Assembly (NCBI GenBank): GCA_026224875.1
Contig: JAMFRU010000103.1
Span: 1-37,035, forward strand
DNA length: 37,035 bases
Direction: 5' to 3'
Origin: Acidocella sp.
Lineage (GTDB): Bacteria; Pseudomonadota; Alphaproteobacteria; Acetobacterales; Acetobacteraceae
Positions 1 to 10,500 of this stretch are shown here, in pieces. Under the pieces are notes generated by a model, which was not told the origin of the DNA, searched no databases, and worked only from the letters and a program-made list of their open reading frames with translations. The translations under genes and the position numbers were made by a program. The number at the start of each line of letters is the position of its first letter. Within the stretch, counting starts at the first letter, position 1.

Positions 1-85
1 CCTGGCCGTCTTTCTCCCGCGACGCCAGACGACGCAAATCAGAAGCCGAATATTCCAAATTCGTGATCTCAATCGGCCGACCCAT
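1..85 (-). CDS. IS630-type transposase, N-terminal part (runs off the window)
   Basis: Reading leftward from an ATG at 85, the first 28 codons give MGRPIEI, then YSASDLRRLASREKDG. This matches the usual start of IS630-type transposases (MGRPxxI...SASDLRRLA.R.KDGR), which carries the first helix-turn-helix. A strong ribosome binding site (GGGAGG, 92-97 on the complement) lies 6-7 bases before the ATG and fixes the start. The rest of the gene, including the DDE catalytic residues, is outside the window, so whether it is intact cannot be judged. It lies downstream of the large Hint gene and points the same way. The family call rests on a short segment only. Confidence 0.7.
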   Translation of the reverse strand, partial: MGRPIEITNLEYSASDLRRLASREKDGQ

Positions 86-287
86 ACCCACCTCCCGCAC
101 CCGAATCGGCGCGCCTCAGTGAAGCACGCCCAGCCGAATTTCGGAATCGTACAAAGAGTCAGAGACCGCGATGACTGGTATAATTCTTGCGATATCGTAT
201 CGGCTAAAGCGTTTTCCGACGGTATTGCAACCTTTTCGTTGAAAAGGAACTCCTGAACAATTACCGATTTGGACGTGCGCCCGGCAG
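86..287. other. Gap between IS630 start and the first Hint gene
   Basis: No gene is seen. The left portion (about 98-130) should contain the terminal inverted repeat of the IS630 element, but only one end is in the window so the boundary cannot be set. A perfect 7-bp stem with a 3-base loop (CCTTTTC-GTT-GAAAAGG, 231-247) lies 40 bases after the stop of the Hint gene. It has no T-run behind it on the minus strand, so it is only a weak terminator candidate. Confidence 0.4.
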
Positions 288-3200
288 TTATCCCGCAATG
301 GCGGTGGCATAATATCCGGAAAAACCGAGATTGGCTCCGTCGTCGCAGCGGCGTATTTCGATGCTCCCCAGCGCCGCACCTGGACGCTGCCATGCGAATG
401 CATGCGTGCCGCTGCCGAGCCTGGCGGCGCGCAGATCCGCCCGGTAGGCATTGGCAAGAACCCGTGCTTCCCATCGCGCGTCCACGAAAATATCGAGCAT
501 CACCGGCTCTTCCGGCTGGGATAGATCCTGGGCCCAGCCGGTTACAAGCGGGCCGGTCTGGTCGATGAAGCCGCGGAGGGGGCCGGGCGCCAACGCGCGG
601 TGGACCAAACCTGCGCGCCGGGCAAGCCGGCGCTGAATCGCCAGCAGCGCTCGACCGCACTCGATGCGTGGCAGGCAGGTTTGCACAACGACGGCATCAG
701 GGTACAGGCGCTCGAATTCACGAAAATTCTGGAACTGGGCGCGGGTCATATCCGCCAGATAGCTCTCGGCCGGGCAATCCTCGGCGAGGATTATGTCATG
801 CGCATCGAGCTCGATGTGGAAATAGCTGACCTCTTCCACATCTGCGGCCTGGGTGATGGTGACGCCGTTGACCAGACGCCAGGCGGGGATCAGCAGATGA
901 TCGATGCACAAGGCATGGCCGGGCGAAACATATAGATCGCGTGACGGAATGTTATCGCCAAGCGCGTCCGGTGCGATACGCACCGGCAGCATGAGGTGAT
1001 TGCCTTTGATGAAGCGCCCGAGATAGCGTCGCCGCCCGAGCCATTTGATCGGCTGTGCCGCACCTGATTGGGTGATGACGAGATCGCCGATGCGCAAATC
1101 CTCGACGGCGCGCTTGCCGTGGATTGTCTCGATCATCGTGCCTTTGCAATAGCAGGGCGCGTTGTTACCCACTGCTATGGCATCGTCAGTCGAAAGGATC
1201 TGGTTGATATCCGAATCAAACGTGCTGGCAGCGCTGGTGATGTCGCTCGACGAGGTGATGGCCTGCACCGCATCCTGCTGGATGGCGATGGCGCCGCCGG
1301 TGATATCGTCGAACATTGTGAGCGGCGCGGTGGCGCCGGTGAAATGGTTTTCGACCGCGGTGATGACGGTATCGGCCATGCTTAACAACGCGGCGGAGGC
1401 GGCACTCGACAGACCCGCGGCATCGATCAGCGTGGCGGGGTCGGTAAGGTCGATGGCATCGCCGGCGGCGATCTCCTGCGCCACGGTGGCCAGGGCCAGA
1501 GTGACATTGCCGTCGGCGGCGGTGATGAGCTGCTCCAGACTCTGAAGATAATTACCAGCGGCAAACACGCGCGCGGAAAATTCCAGCGCGGATGAGCCGG
1601 AGGCCGCCGTGAGTAGGCCACCCTCGGCATCATATTGGGTGAGATCGGTGCCGGAGGGGAGCTGCAGCACATCGGCCACCAGCGTGCCAGCGGCATCCGT
1701 GCCGAGGCTGCCGGCCACCGCCACAGCCTCAATAAGGGTGGTGAGCGGCGAGAGGATGGTGGAGCCCGCAGGTGCCGTCAGCGTGCCTCCGAACAGCAGG
1801 CCTGAAGCGTTATCCGTGCCGCCGGTGAGCATGATCGCCCCGGTGCCGCCGGTGAGCGTAAAACTGCCGTCGGCGCCGGTGGTGGCTGTGCCCCCAGAGC
1901 CGTTCACGTAGGAGACGGTGCCGCCGATGATGTAGCCATCCTGCGCCGAGCCGCCGACGGCAGTGGCGCCGTTGGAACCTTTGATATCGGTATCGGCAAA
2001 GGCGGTGGCGACAGTGTCGGGCTTGCCGTCGCCGCTGAAGCCGGCGGTGGCGGCGTTGCCGGTATAGGTGAAATCCACCGGGGTGATGGCGGTACCGCTG
2101 TTGACGAACACCGCCCCGGCGGCGGAACCGCCATAACCTGCACCTTTATAACCGAGCTGATCATTATTCGGCAGGTCACCGTTGATAGGTCCACCCATGC
2201 CGCCGGTGGCGGTGTTACTGGTAAAGGAAAGTCCGCTTGCTGCAATATTCGCCCCGATGCCGGCATAAACCGCCCCGGCCGCGGCGCCGCCATAGCCGCC
2301 CGCCCCTTTTTCATAATAATCGGCGCCGGCGGCACCGCCGGTGCCGGTGTTGCTGGCAAAACTCAACCCATTCAGCACGGCAGTATCGCCGTCGGCGATA
2401 TAGATTGCTCCGGCGGCATTGCCGCCGGAGCCGCCCGAATCTGAACTGGAGCCGTTGACATTACCTTCGCCGCCGACGCCCGCCGCAGCACTATTACCGG
2501 TGAAAATTAGGTTGGACGCTGTGAGTGCTGCACCCGCCGCGACATAGACGGCGCCACCCGCCCCCCCGCCGACGCCGCCATACCAGGTGCCAGCCCCGCC
2601 ATTGCCGCCTGTCGCGGTGTTGGCGGTAAAACTATCCGAGGCGAGATCGAGAGCGCCTGCCTGAAGTAATATCCCTCCGGCCGCCGCCCCGCCGGCGCCG
2701 CCATCGGTGGTGTCGGCCGTATCGTCCACCCCGATGGTGCCGGTGCCATTGCCATTGCCATTGGCGATCGTCAGCCCGGAGATGCTCACTGCAGCTCCTG
2801 AATGATTATCGATGGTAAGATCCGTGACCTTACCGCCGCCATCCAGCGTGATGTTATCGCCTGTGCCGGAGATGGTCACGCCATCGGTGACGCTGAGCGA
2901 GGAGGCAAGCGAGATGGTACCGCCCGCCAGTGTGGAGGCGAAGATGATGGTATCGCCGCTATCGGCACCGGCCAGAGCGGCGCGAAGCGAGCCCGTGCCG
3001 GAATCGGCAGTGGTGGTGACCGTGAAAATGGTGGGAGCGTGCGGCGGGGCCACGCCGGTGCCGGTGGCATATACATGCTCACGGTTAAAACCACCGGAGG
3101 TGCCGGAAGCGAGGTTGTCAGCCTCGCTCTCAAAGGCCGTTTCGGTGCCGTCGGCGGAGACCGCGACACCTCTGCTCTCGTCATCGCCAGGGATAGCGCC

Positions 3201-6200
3201 GGGCTCCGAGAGCAAAGACAGGCTGCTCACCTGGCCGTCCGCGAATTTGGCCACGTAAACCTGGCCGCCGAGTGAGCCGCCGCCGAGATTATCCGCCGAG
3301 TCAGAGAAGACCACTGTGCTGCCATCGGCGGAGATGGCCACGCTGGTGGCCGAGAAATCGCCGATCACCCCATCGGGCGTCTGCGAGACCAGAGTGATGA
3401 CGCCGGTCGCGAGGTTTTTGACATAGACCTCCGTGGTTTCGGCCGGCAGGGTCGCACCGGCAGCGAGATTGGCCGGGGCCAGATTATCGGAGTTGCTGAG
3501 GAAGGCGACATATTGCCCATTAGATGAGAGCACGGCATCGCTGCTCTCGCCGTCGCCCACCGTGCCGTCCGCCAGCCCGCTCACCAGCACCACCTGCCCT
3601 GCCTGCAGCCCGGCTGCGGCATTGGCGGTGAGGGCTTTCACATAAAGCTGGTCATCAAACCCGCCGAGATTGGCGGTATGCGGGTCACCGGCAGCGAGCA
3701 GATCCGTATCGTCGCTGAGAAAGGCCGTCGTGCTGCCATCGGCGGATATGGCGGCACCGCTGCTGTCGCCATCTCCTGCGCCGGCGGCGGCGGCGGATAG
3801 CAGGGTTACGCCGGTAAGCGTGCCATCCGAGAGTGTGGCTTCGTAGATCTGGGCGTCGAACGTATAGCTGTTGGCGCCGGAGACCAGATCATCCGCGCTG
3901 GAGGCAAAGACCACGGTATTGCCATCGGCCGAGATGGCCGGTTCGTCGCTGCCTTGGTCGCCGCCGGTGTTACCATCGGCCGAGATCAGCGTGGTTGTGC
4001 CGGTGGAAAGGTTTTTGACATAGATCTGATCGACGAAATTGCTGTCGTCCTCGGCATAGGCGAGGATGGTGCCGCTGTTGGAGAGGGCCGCGGACTCCGC
4101 TCCCGCCACCGCCAGTGAGACCGTACCGGTGGCCAGATCCTCGATATAGATGCCGCTGGTGATGCTGCCGCTTATGCCGCTGGTGGCGCTTTCGACGATT
4201 GCGTCCTCACCGCCGTTTTGCGGCCCGCTTTCGAAAGCGATGAATTGGCCATTGCCCGAGAGCGCCGGGTCCTCGTCCCGCGCCAATACCGGATCCGTTG
4301 GCGCGGACGTGACCAAAGTGATGGCATGGGTAGCAACGGCCTTGAAGCTTTGCGAAATGGTGGGGCCATTATTACCGGCGGCATTCTCGATATAAGCGGA
4401 GATGCTGCCGCTGACGCCAAAACCCTCTGCCTCGAAACTGCTCAGCGTGAGGGTAAATGCGGTGCCGCTTGCCGTGGCCTGCTCGGTCTCGCCATCGGGA
4501 AGTGCTACCACAATGCTATCGCCCGATTGCAGGGCCGCACTCAGCGCGCCGGTGATAACGACATTCAAACTGGCCTGATCGGCCAGGCTGACAACATCAG
4601 TGCCATTAACGGCCATGCTGGTGATGGATTCAGCGGGGAGCGCCGTATCGACGGTGATAACGGCCGGGGCGGAATAGGTGCTGGAGATGCCGTTTGCCAC
4701 CCCATTGGCGGTGAGGGTGCTCTGACCTTCGGGCAAAACCGAAGTAAGTGTGATTTCCGCATAGGTGATGCCGGCCACGCCGTAATCCGGGGTAAGGCCT
4801 GTGCCGACTTCTATGCCGTTGTCGTAAAGGGTGATGGTTTCGCCACGCTCGGCGCCAACCTCCACCACCGGCATGTCGGAATTGGTGAGGAAAACATTGC
4901 TGTCGCTCGCCGGATCGAGCCCGACGATCACCGGGGCACTCTGCAGGCTCAGCCCAAGGTCCTGGTCGAACGGGCCGGCCAGCGCATCGCCCTCGGCATC
5001 ATTGATGGTAGCGCCATTGGGTTGCAGCAGCCCGGTCACACTGAGATCGGCGCTGCTTTGGTCCTGCATGCCCGGCACGTAGGTGAAGACGAGCTGGTCC
5101 GTGCCGGAGCCGGAGGCGTAAGTGGCGGCCTCGCCATTGTTAAGCTCTAGTTCCGGCGTGCCGGTGACAAAGACGGGCGCAGAAGTATCAAGCGCGATGG
5201 TGAGCGTCTGGCCGGGGCCGAAGGTGGTTTCGTCATCCACCAGCGTGCCGGTGATTGAGGTGACGTCAGGCACCGCGGTGGTGATCTGCGCCGTCTCATT
5301 CACTTCGGCGGGCGTCCCGTTGGCATTGGTGACGCTGGCCTCGATGTAAAGGGCGCCAGTAGCGTAGCCGCTGGCGTCGAAGGTGAAGGACCAGTTACCA
5401 TCGGCTGCCACGGTGGCGCTGCCGGAATCCACCCCGGCGGCGCCGAGGTCGATCTGTACCGTCTGGCCGATCGCATCGGAGGTGCCGGAGAGGGTAACTT
5501 CGGTATCACCGGCTTTGATCTGGTCCGTGCCGTTCACCTCGTTCAGCGTCAGGCGCGGCGCCGGGCTGAGATAACTGATATAGATCAGTGGATCGGTCTC
5601 TAAGTCATTGGCCGAGCCGGCGGAGTCGTATCTGTTGTCATAGGGCTGGTCACTGAGCAGCACATTGCCGTTATCCGAGGCGGCCAGAGCACCAGCGACG
5701 GTGAGCGCGCCGCCGAAACCGGTGAGCACCTGCTCTCCGGCGGCATCCGTTACCGTGGGCAGCGGATCGTAACCACCCTGCGCCTGGTTCTGGTTGAAAT
5801 CGACGATGGTACCAAAGGTGTAACCGCCTGCGACAAAACTGGGGTAGACGAAATAATTCGCGCCATTCCCCGTCACCGCCGTGGCGTAATGGTTGACGGC
5901 GAATGTGCCGGCCGGTGTCCCGCCCGTGGCGGTGAGATCGACCTCCGCCCCGGTCTGCAGATCATACTCATATTCATGGCCGTCGATTTCCGGCCGGTTG
6001 TATTCGGCGATGGCGGTGTAGACCAGATAGCGGCCATCGGTGGTAAGGCTGGCAGAGGTGCCGGAGAAGACCAGCGGGGCGGCGGCGGCCTGGGTGGTGC
6101 CGATGCTGACGATCTGCGTGGCGCCAGCCCCGCCATCGGCATATTCCGTGGCGCTTCTGTTGTTGAGCTGCTCTATGCTCACCGCCTCGTACAGCCCCGG

Positions 6201-6524
6201 CGCGAGGCCGGCGATGGAGATTGTGGTGGAATAGCTCACCAGCGTGTCGCCGTCAGTATCCACCAGCCCGGTGGCGGTGAGCGAAGCGGGGGAGGTGGCG
6301 GCAACGGCCGTCGAGCCGGCCTCGGCCCTGCCTTGTCCTTCTGCATACGGAATCAGATAGGTGATGATATCATCGCCCGGCACGAGATCGTCGCTCAGCC
6401 CGCTGATGGTAATGATGGTATCGCTGAGGGGAAGAAAATTATCACCGTTGAGCGGACTCAGATCGGTGTAAAAATCTACGGTCGGATCAGAGGTGAACGT
6501 AGGAACAACAACACCTTCTGACAT
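288..6524 (-). CDS. Giant beta-rich protein with C-terminal Hint_2 domain
   Basis: This 2078-aa protein is acidic and rich in Gly, Ala, Thr and Ser. In order it has an N-terminal beta-rich region (1-320), two bacterial Ig-like stretches (about 325-535), and a run of PD40/WD40-like repeats of the form ISADGSTVVFxSxADNL (about 700-1110). Next come a beta-helix segment opening with TADSGTGSLRAAL (about 1120-1300) and Gly/Ala-rich repeats to about 1560. The Hint_2 domain begins at Cys1791 (CYCKGTMIET) and contains a VSPGHAL block; Hint domains of inteins and Hedgehog proteins self-process at such a Cys. The last about 110 residues hold a GWAQD-containing domain also found at the end of the 1107-aa Hint protein. 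No clear Sec signal peptide or autotransporter barrel is visible, so its export route is unknown. Adhesin or surface-layer function is inference. The start ATG is preceded by AGAGAGAGCGGG. Confidence 0.85.
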   Translation of the reverse strand: MSEGVVVPTFTSDPTVDFYTDLSPLNGDNFLPLSDTIITISGLSDDLVPGDDIITYLIPYAEGQGRAEAGSTAVAATSPASLTATGLVDTDGDTLVSYSTTISIAGLAPGLYEAVSIEQLNNRSATEYADGGAGATQIVSIGTTQAAAAPLVFSGTSASLTTDGRYLVYTAIAEYNRPEIDGHEYEYDLQTGAEVDLTATGGTPAGTFAVNHYATAVTGNGANYFVYPSFVAGGYTFGTIVDFNQNQAQGGYDPLPTVTDAAGEQVLTGFGGALTVAGALAASDNGNVLLSDQPYDNRYDSAGSANDLETDPLIYISYLSPAPRLTLNEVNGTDQIKAGDTEVTLSGTSDAIGQTVQIDLGAAGVDSGSATVAADGNWSFTFDASGYATGALYIEASVTNANGTPAEVNETAQITTAVPDVTSITGTLVDDETTFGPGQTLTIALDTSAPVFVTGTPELELNNGEAATYASGSGTDQLVFTYVPGMQDQSSADLSVTGLLQPNGATINDAEGDALAGPFDQDLGLSLQSAPVIVGLDPASDSNVFLTNSDMPVVEVGAERGETITLYDNGIEVGTGLTPDYGVAGITYAEITLTSVLPEGQSTLTANGVANGISSTYSAPAVITVDTALPAESITSMAVNGTDVVSLADQASLNVVITGALSAALQSGDSIVVALPDGETEQATASGTAFTLTLSSFEAEGFGVSGSISAYIENAAGNNGPTISQSFKAVATHAITLVTSAPTDPVLARDEDPALSGNGQFIAFESGPQNGGEDAIVESATSGISGSITSGIYIEDLATGTVSLAVAGAESAALSNSGTILAYAEDDSNFVDQIYVKNLSTGTTTLISADGNTGGDQGSDEPAISADGNTVVFASSADDLVSGANSYTFDAQIYEATLSDGTLTGVTLLSAAAAGAGDGDSSGAAISADGSTTAFLSDDTDLLAAGDPHTANLGGFDDQLYVKALTANAAAGLQAGQVVLVSGLADGTVGDGESSDAVLSSNGQYVAFLSNSDNLAPANLAAGATLPAETTEVYVKNLATGVITLVSQTPDGVIGDFSATSVAISADGSTVVFSDSADNLGGGSLGGQVYVAKFADGQVSSLSLLSEPGAIPGDDESRGVAVSADGTETAFESEADNLASGTSGGFNREHVYATGTGVAPPHAPTIFTVTTTADSGTGSLRAALAGADSGDTIIFASTLAGGTISLASSLSVTDGVTISGTGDNITLDGGGKVTDLTIDNHSGAAVSISGLTIANGNGNGTGTIGVDDTADTTDGGAGGAAAGGILLQAGALDLASDSFTANTATGGNGGAGTWYGGVGGGAGGAVYVAAGAALTASNLIFTGNSAAAGVGGEGNVNGSSSDSGGSGGNAAGAIYIADGDTAVLNGLSFASNTGTGGAAGADYYEKGAGGYGGAAAGAVYAGIGANIAASGLSFTSNTATGGMGGPINGDLPNNDQLGYKGAGYGGSAAGAVFVNSGTAITPVDFTYTGNAATAGFSGDGKPDTVATAFADTDIKGSNGATAVGGSAQDGYIIGGTVSYVNGSGGTATTGADGSFTLTGGTGAIMLTGGTDNASGLLFGGTLTAPAGSTILSPLTTLIEAVAVAGSLGTDAAGTLVADVLQLPSGTDLTQYDAEGGLLTAASGSSALEFSARVFAAGNYLQSLEQLITAADGNVTLALATVAQEIAAGDAIDLTDPATLIDAAGLSSAASAALLSMADTVITAVENHFTGATAPLTMFDDITGGAIAIQQDAVQAITSSSDITSAASTFDSDINQILSTDDAIAVGNNAPCYCKGTMIETIHGKRAVEDLRIGDLVITQSGAAQPIKWLGRRRYLGRFIKGNHLMLPVRIAPDALGDNIPSRDLYVSPGHALCIDHLLIPAWRLVNGVTITQAADVEEVSYFHIELDAHDIILAEDCPAESYLADMTRAQFQNFREFERLYPDAVVVQTCLPRIECGRALLAIQRRLARRAGLVHRALAPGPLRGFIDQTGPLVTGWAQDLSQPEEPVMLDIFVDARWEARVLANAYRADLRAARLGSGTHAFAWQRPGAALGSIEIRRCDDGANLGFSGYYATAIAG

Positions 6525-6689
6525 CGACCCGCTCTCTCTCTATTACATTTACAATGGACGGTAACAACGTTGTGAGGTCAAGGCGTTTAACATTACGAAT
6601 GCACCGATTTCATTCCGCGATTTAAGATTTAATGTGAGAACGGGTTATGTCACCTTCATTGCTATTTTGAATCAACATAAATTTACTGC

Positions 6690-7124
6690 TTATCTGGGAT
6701 GTGCCAGATGCGAGGAGCGCACTCGCCCGTCGGAATAATAGCGCCTGAAATAGAGGGCGCGCTTGTCGCGCCCGAGCTGCCGCATGGCCTGCACCATGCA
6801 GCGCTGCGCCGCGTCATCCGTCGCTATCCAGACATTGAGGATAAGGCAATCCCCCGCCAAGCATTGCGCCGGGCTCAACCGCCGCCCCTGATAGGCCCAC
6901 CCCCGCGCATCGGCCTCCGTGGCCAGAGCATAGCCGAAAAAGCCGCGGATCTCGCGGGCTTCATCCATGACGAAACTCTGATGGCCGCGCTCCGCCTGGG
7001 CCGCCAGTACACCGGCCCATTCGCCGAAATTCTGGCCTGCGAACACACCATGCCGCAATGTCAGCCGCACTGCTATGCCGAGCCCGGTATCGACGTCCTG
7101 GAAGGTTACGAATTGCAGTGACAT
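6690..7124 (-). CDS. Small protein resembling HlyC-type toxin-activating lysine acyltransferases
   Basis: This 144-aa protein has the layout of the HlyC/RTX C family, which uses acyl-ACP to acylate internal lysines of RTX toxins in the cytoplasm. Its middle reads RGFFGYALATEADARGW, parallel to the family's VGFxxWAxLxxEAExR. It is followed by AGDCLILNVWIA, parallel to the SGDRLWxVDxIAPFG signature, and near the C-terminus by FRRYYSDGRVR, parallel to the family's DGRVR tail. A candidate catalytic His is in LRHGVF (near residue 25). The Asp expected in the VDxIAP block is absent, so it may be inactive or divergent. The start has a good site (AGAGG, 5 bases upstream). It lies between two large Hint proteins on the same strand, which suggests one of them as substrate; this is inference. 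No RTX nonapeptide repeats were noticed in either neighbour. Confidence 0.5.
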   Translation of the reverse strand: MSLQFVTFQDVDTGLGIAVRLTLRHGVFAGQNFGEWAGVLAAQAERGHQSFVMDEAREIRGFFGYALATEADARGWAYQGRRLSPAQCLAGDCLILNVWIATDDAAQRCMVQAMRQLGRDKRALYFRRYYSDGRVRSSHLAHPR

Positions 7125-7142
7125 GAAGGCCTCTTTTTATTT

Positions 7143-7265
7143 GTGCACCGGGTCGGCGTGGTGGCCGAGAAGCTGACGGAGCTGCATGGCTTTGGTCTTC
7201 CGTGCAAGACCTTGCGGCATTGGATGATCGAATATGGGCTCAAAAGGCACGCACTTCGCTCATTC
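7143..7265 (+). pseudogene. ISNCY-type transposase remnant
   Basis: An open stretch of about 40 codons reads VVAEKLTELHGFGLPCKTLR, then HWMIEYGL. This is the central block of ISNCY-type transposases (AAEKLAELHGxxLxxETLRQWMIxxGL). Nothing before or after it in any frame continues the protein, so it is a small internal fragment with no start, no catalytic triad and no ends. It lies 18 bp from the start of the acyltransferase-like gene on the opposite strand, so an insertion once hit this intergenic region. Confidence 0.6.
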
Positions 7266-7377
7266 TCGAATTCCTCTGTGTCTGTTTGCATTTACACGAA
7301 AAGACTTCGAAGGTTGACGATGTACACCCCGCCGCCAAGTTACCCCCATGGCTGGACAAATCATCCCCAAGGTTATC

Positions 7378-7516
7378 CGCCACTACGATCCCGGGAGATG
7401 ATCCGGATGGATGAGCGATCGGCGAGCCATGCATAGACTGTCGCCATTTCGCGATCAGGAAGCAAATCAATAATGCGGCGTTGCTCCAGGTCGCAAATGA
7501 TCGTGCCATATTGACC
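7378..7516 (-). pseudogene. ISL3-family transposase remnant
   Basis: On the minus strand one frame, bounded by a stop at each end, reads GQYGTIICDLEQ, then RRIIDLLPDREMATVYAWL, then IRIISRDRSGG. This is a near-consensus match to the core of ISL3 transposases (RYGTIxxDLExRRxxDLLPDRxxxTxxxWLxxxPGxxxxSRDRxGxY), including the catalytic Asp of SRDR. The rest of the gene and its inverted repeats are missing. With the ISNCY-type piece next to it, it forms a small graveyard of old insertions between the two Hint loci. Confidence 0.72.
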
Positions 7517-7567
7517 TCAACTGCGCCGAGATTGATTCAGAGTCGACATTGGCTGCAATTTCACAGC

Positions 7568-10500
7568 TTATGCTGCCAAGACCATCGGATTGTGCGGCAG
7601 AATTGTGCGCGTCGCCGGGTGACGCAATTGGATGCATTGCGGCTCTAGCTTTTGCACAAATGGCGGCATCCAGTTGAAACCATGCCGCCCGGGGCCGATA
7701 CCGGCTTCACGCAGATCACCACGGAAGTCGCAAGCCAATACCGTGCCGATCACCGCATCGCCATCCAGAATCTCCAGCCACAACGGCAGCTCCGGATTGG
7801 CTTCGTCCTGCGCCCAGCCTGAGATACACCCATCCGCAGCTATAACATCGACATAGCCCCTTACCGTTCCAGGCGAGGTTTCCGTCGCGGCTCTGGCAAT
7901 GATTGGGGTCAAGGATGCTGCCAGCACCAGTCCCTGCAGCGGCCGCGGGGCGCAGAGTTGCGGCTCATCGGGCACCAGATGGTCCGGGTAGAGCGTAAAG
8001 AAGCCGGCCGCATTATGGAATTTTGTACGCAAGCCGATACAATCTGCGTAGCTCTCGGCCCAGGCACCTTCGGCCAGCACGCAATCATGCGTTTCCAGCT
8101 CGATGTTGATATAATGCACCTCTTCGGGCACCCAGATTTGGGTGATGGTCACGCCATTCACCAGGTTTCTGGCCAGTACCAGCGTGCCGCCCAGCAGCAT
8201 GGAATGGCCCGGCGAAACAAACAGGTCCCGTGCGGGCACGCCATCGCCCAGCGCCCCGGCCGTTATGCAGACCGGTAGCATATCCCGGTTATCCTTCAGG
8301 AAACGCCGCGCATAGCGCTGCTCGCCGAGCCATTTGATCCGCTGCGTGCCGCCAAAAAGGGTGACGACCTCATCACCGATACGCAATGCTTCAACCGGAC
8401 GCTCGCCCTGCGGCGTGGCAATCCGCGTGCCGCGCAAATAGCAAACAGCGATTTCCGTCCCCTGCGCGACATCGCTGACCGCAGGGGCGTGCGCGAAATC
8501 GCCAGTCAGGTTAAGGGCAATCGTCTCCGCACCGTCAACGAGATAAAGCATGTTTCCGATGAAGGCGGATTGGCTCTCGGTAAACCCTTCGACGATGAGC
8601 GTATCATTCGCGACAAACCCGTTGATCGTTTGCCCGCCCGCCAGCTCCGCCGCCGTGCCGCTGAGCACCCAGTTTGTACCGGAATCGAAATTTATTGTTT
8701 TGATTCCGGAAAAAGTTCCACCCATGTCCAGCACGCCGCTTGTGCTACCCGTGGCGAGCTCCATCACGCTGGAATAGCGCGTATCGGTGGCGACTGAACC
8801 ACGGATGACCGCACCGGGCGCGAAGGTGAGCCGGGCGGCGCCGTAATAGGATTCGATGGCGATGTTCTGGCTGGAGATGGTGCCGGAATCGAACAGATCA
8901 CCACCCGCGACCAGTTTCACGCCATATTGATTACCGGAGATAACAGCCGTGCTACCAGAATTCATGACCGTGGCGGGGCCGCGCATCACCACTCCAGCAT
9001 CCAGCACACCGGTGATCGCTCCCGTATTCGTCACGGTTCCGCCATCATAGATGATGACGCCATAGGCGTCGCCGGCAATGGTGGCACCTGCCGCGAGATT
9101 GCCGACATAGCCGCCGCGGGCAATCTTTATGCCTGTCGTGCCACCCAGCACCGTGCCGGTATTCTGTATCGTGGTGTTATCGTATTGAGCGCTGTCCGTC
9201 TCGCCGGCGTTGATGCCGATGCTGCCGCCATGGATGAGGCCACCGGCGGTATTTATGATCGTGGCCGAATTGCCAATGCTGCCGGCCTGGGCAAGAGACA
9301 CGCCGAACGAACCACCTTCGATGGTCCCGGCATTGATCACCATGACCATGCCAAACCCATCGTTGACACCATCGATTTGGCTGCTGATGAAGCCGCTTGC
9401 GGCATTCGTCAGCACAAGCCCGTCATCCATATACACACCAGCGGCGGTGGGGGTGCCGCTGAGCGTCGACACGCCAGAGGCGATAATACTGCCCTGGTTA
9501 TACACCGTGGTTAAAGTACCAGTGCCCCTCACCCCCACGATGCCGCCAGCGGCGCCGAGATAGCCCCCTTCGATCAATGCATGGGCACCGAGATTGGCGA
9601 TGGTGCCGCCGCCTTTGTTGATGCCGACGCCGCCGAAATCACCCGATATTGTGCCTGAATTGGCGACATAGGCAGTTCTGTTATAAACATGGACGCCCAG
9701 CCCGCCGCTGATCAACGCCGCCGTACCAGAATTGACCAGCGTGCCGCCATATATATAAACGCCGGCAACTAACCCATAATTTTGCACGGATTGGGCGCCG
9801 GAACCGCTGAAAGCCTGTATCGTTCCCTCATTGGTGATATCGATGCTACCATGCAACGAGCCTGCAACGGAAGTAATGCCCGTGCCGTTGCTGCTACGGA
9901 TCACCGCACCCGTGCCGAGATTATTGAGCGTACCGCCGGCGGCGAGTTTTACCCCATAGGCGCCGCCCTCGATGCTGCCCAGATTGTGCAGGTTGGACGC
10001 TGCCGTAGCATACACCCCGACACTGCCGCCGCTGATCAGCCCGCCGGCGGTGTTGGTCAGCGTTACACCCCCCTGCACGTCGATGCCGAAACCCAAGGTG
10101 GTGCCGGCACCACCGATAATGCGGCCCGCATTATAAACGGAATCCGAGGAATATCTCGGCCCGGTGGAATATTGCGCGCGGAAATACACCCCGAAAGTGC
10201 CTTCGATCAGCGCGGCGGCGCCGAGATTGCTGACCGTGCCACCTGAGGTCGGGCCAAAAAAATCGACACCGGCATAAGCACCGGAAATCGTTCCGTAATT
10301 TGTTGCATAGCCAAGCTTCCTGCCGAGCCCGGCGGCGACAAAGCCGTAGATCAGCCCCTGGTTGGTGATGCTGCCGCCCGTGTTCAGAAGCACGCCGGTG
10401 CCCATCGGATTATCCGCGGTGATCGTGCCCTGGTTGAACAGCGTGCCGGGCAGCAAAATGGCGACGCCTTCGGCGTTACCGGAAATCAAAGCCGCCGTAC

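Noticed and set aside
231-247. Hairpin CCTTTTC-GTT-GAAAAGG as terminator of the 2078-aa Hint gene
   Set aside because: The stem is short and AT-rich and is not followed by a T-run on the minus strand.
4218-5150. 310-codon plus-strand ORF
   Set aside because: It lies entirely antisense within the 2078-aa Hint gene, in a GC-rich region where long shadow frames are common.
6553-6581. TTGACC on the minus strand (6576-6581) and the palindrome ACAACGTTGT (6564-6573) as promoter and operator of the first Hint gene
   Set aside because: No convincing -10 box lies at 16-18 bases from TTGACC, and a single 10-bp palindrome in this position is weak evidence.
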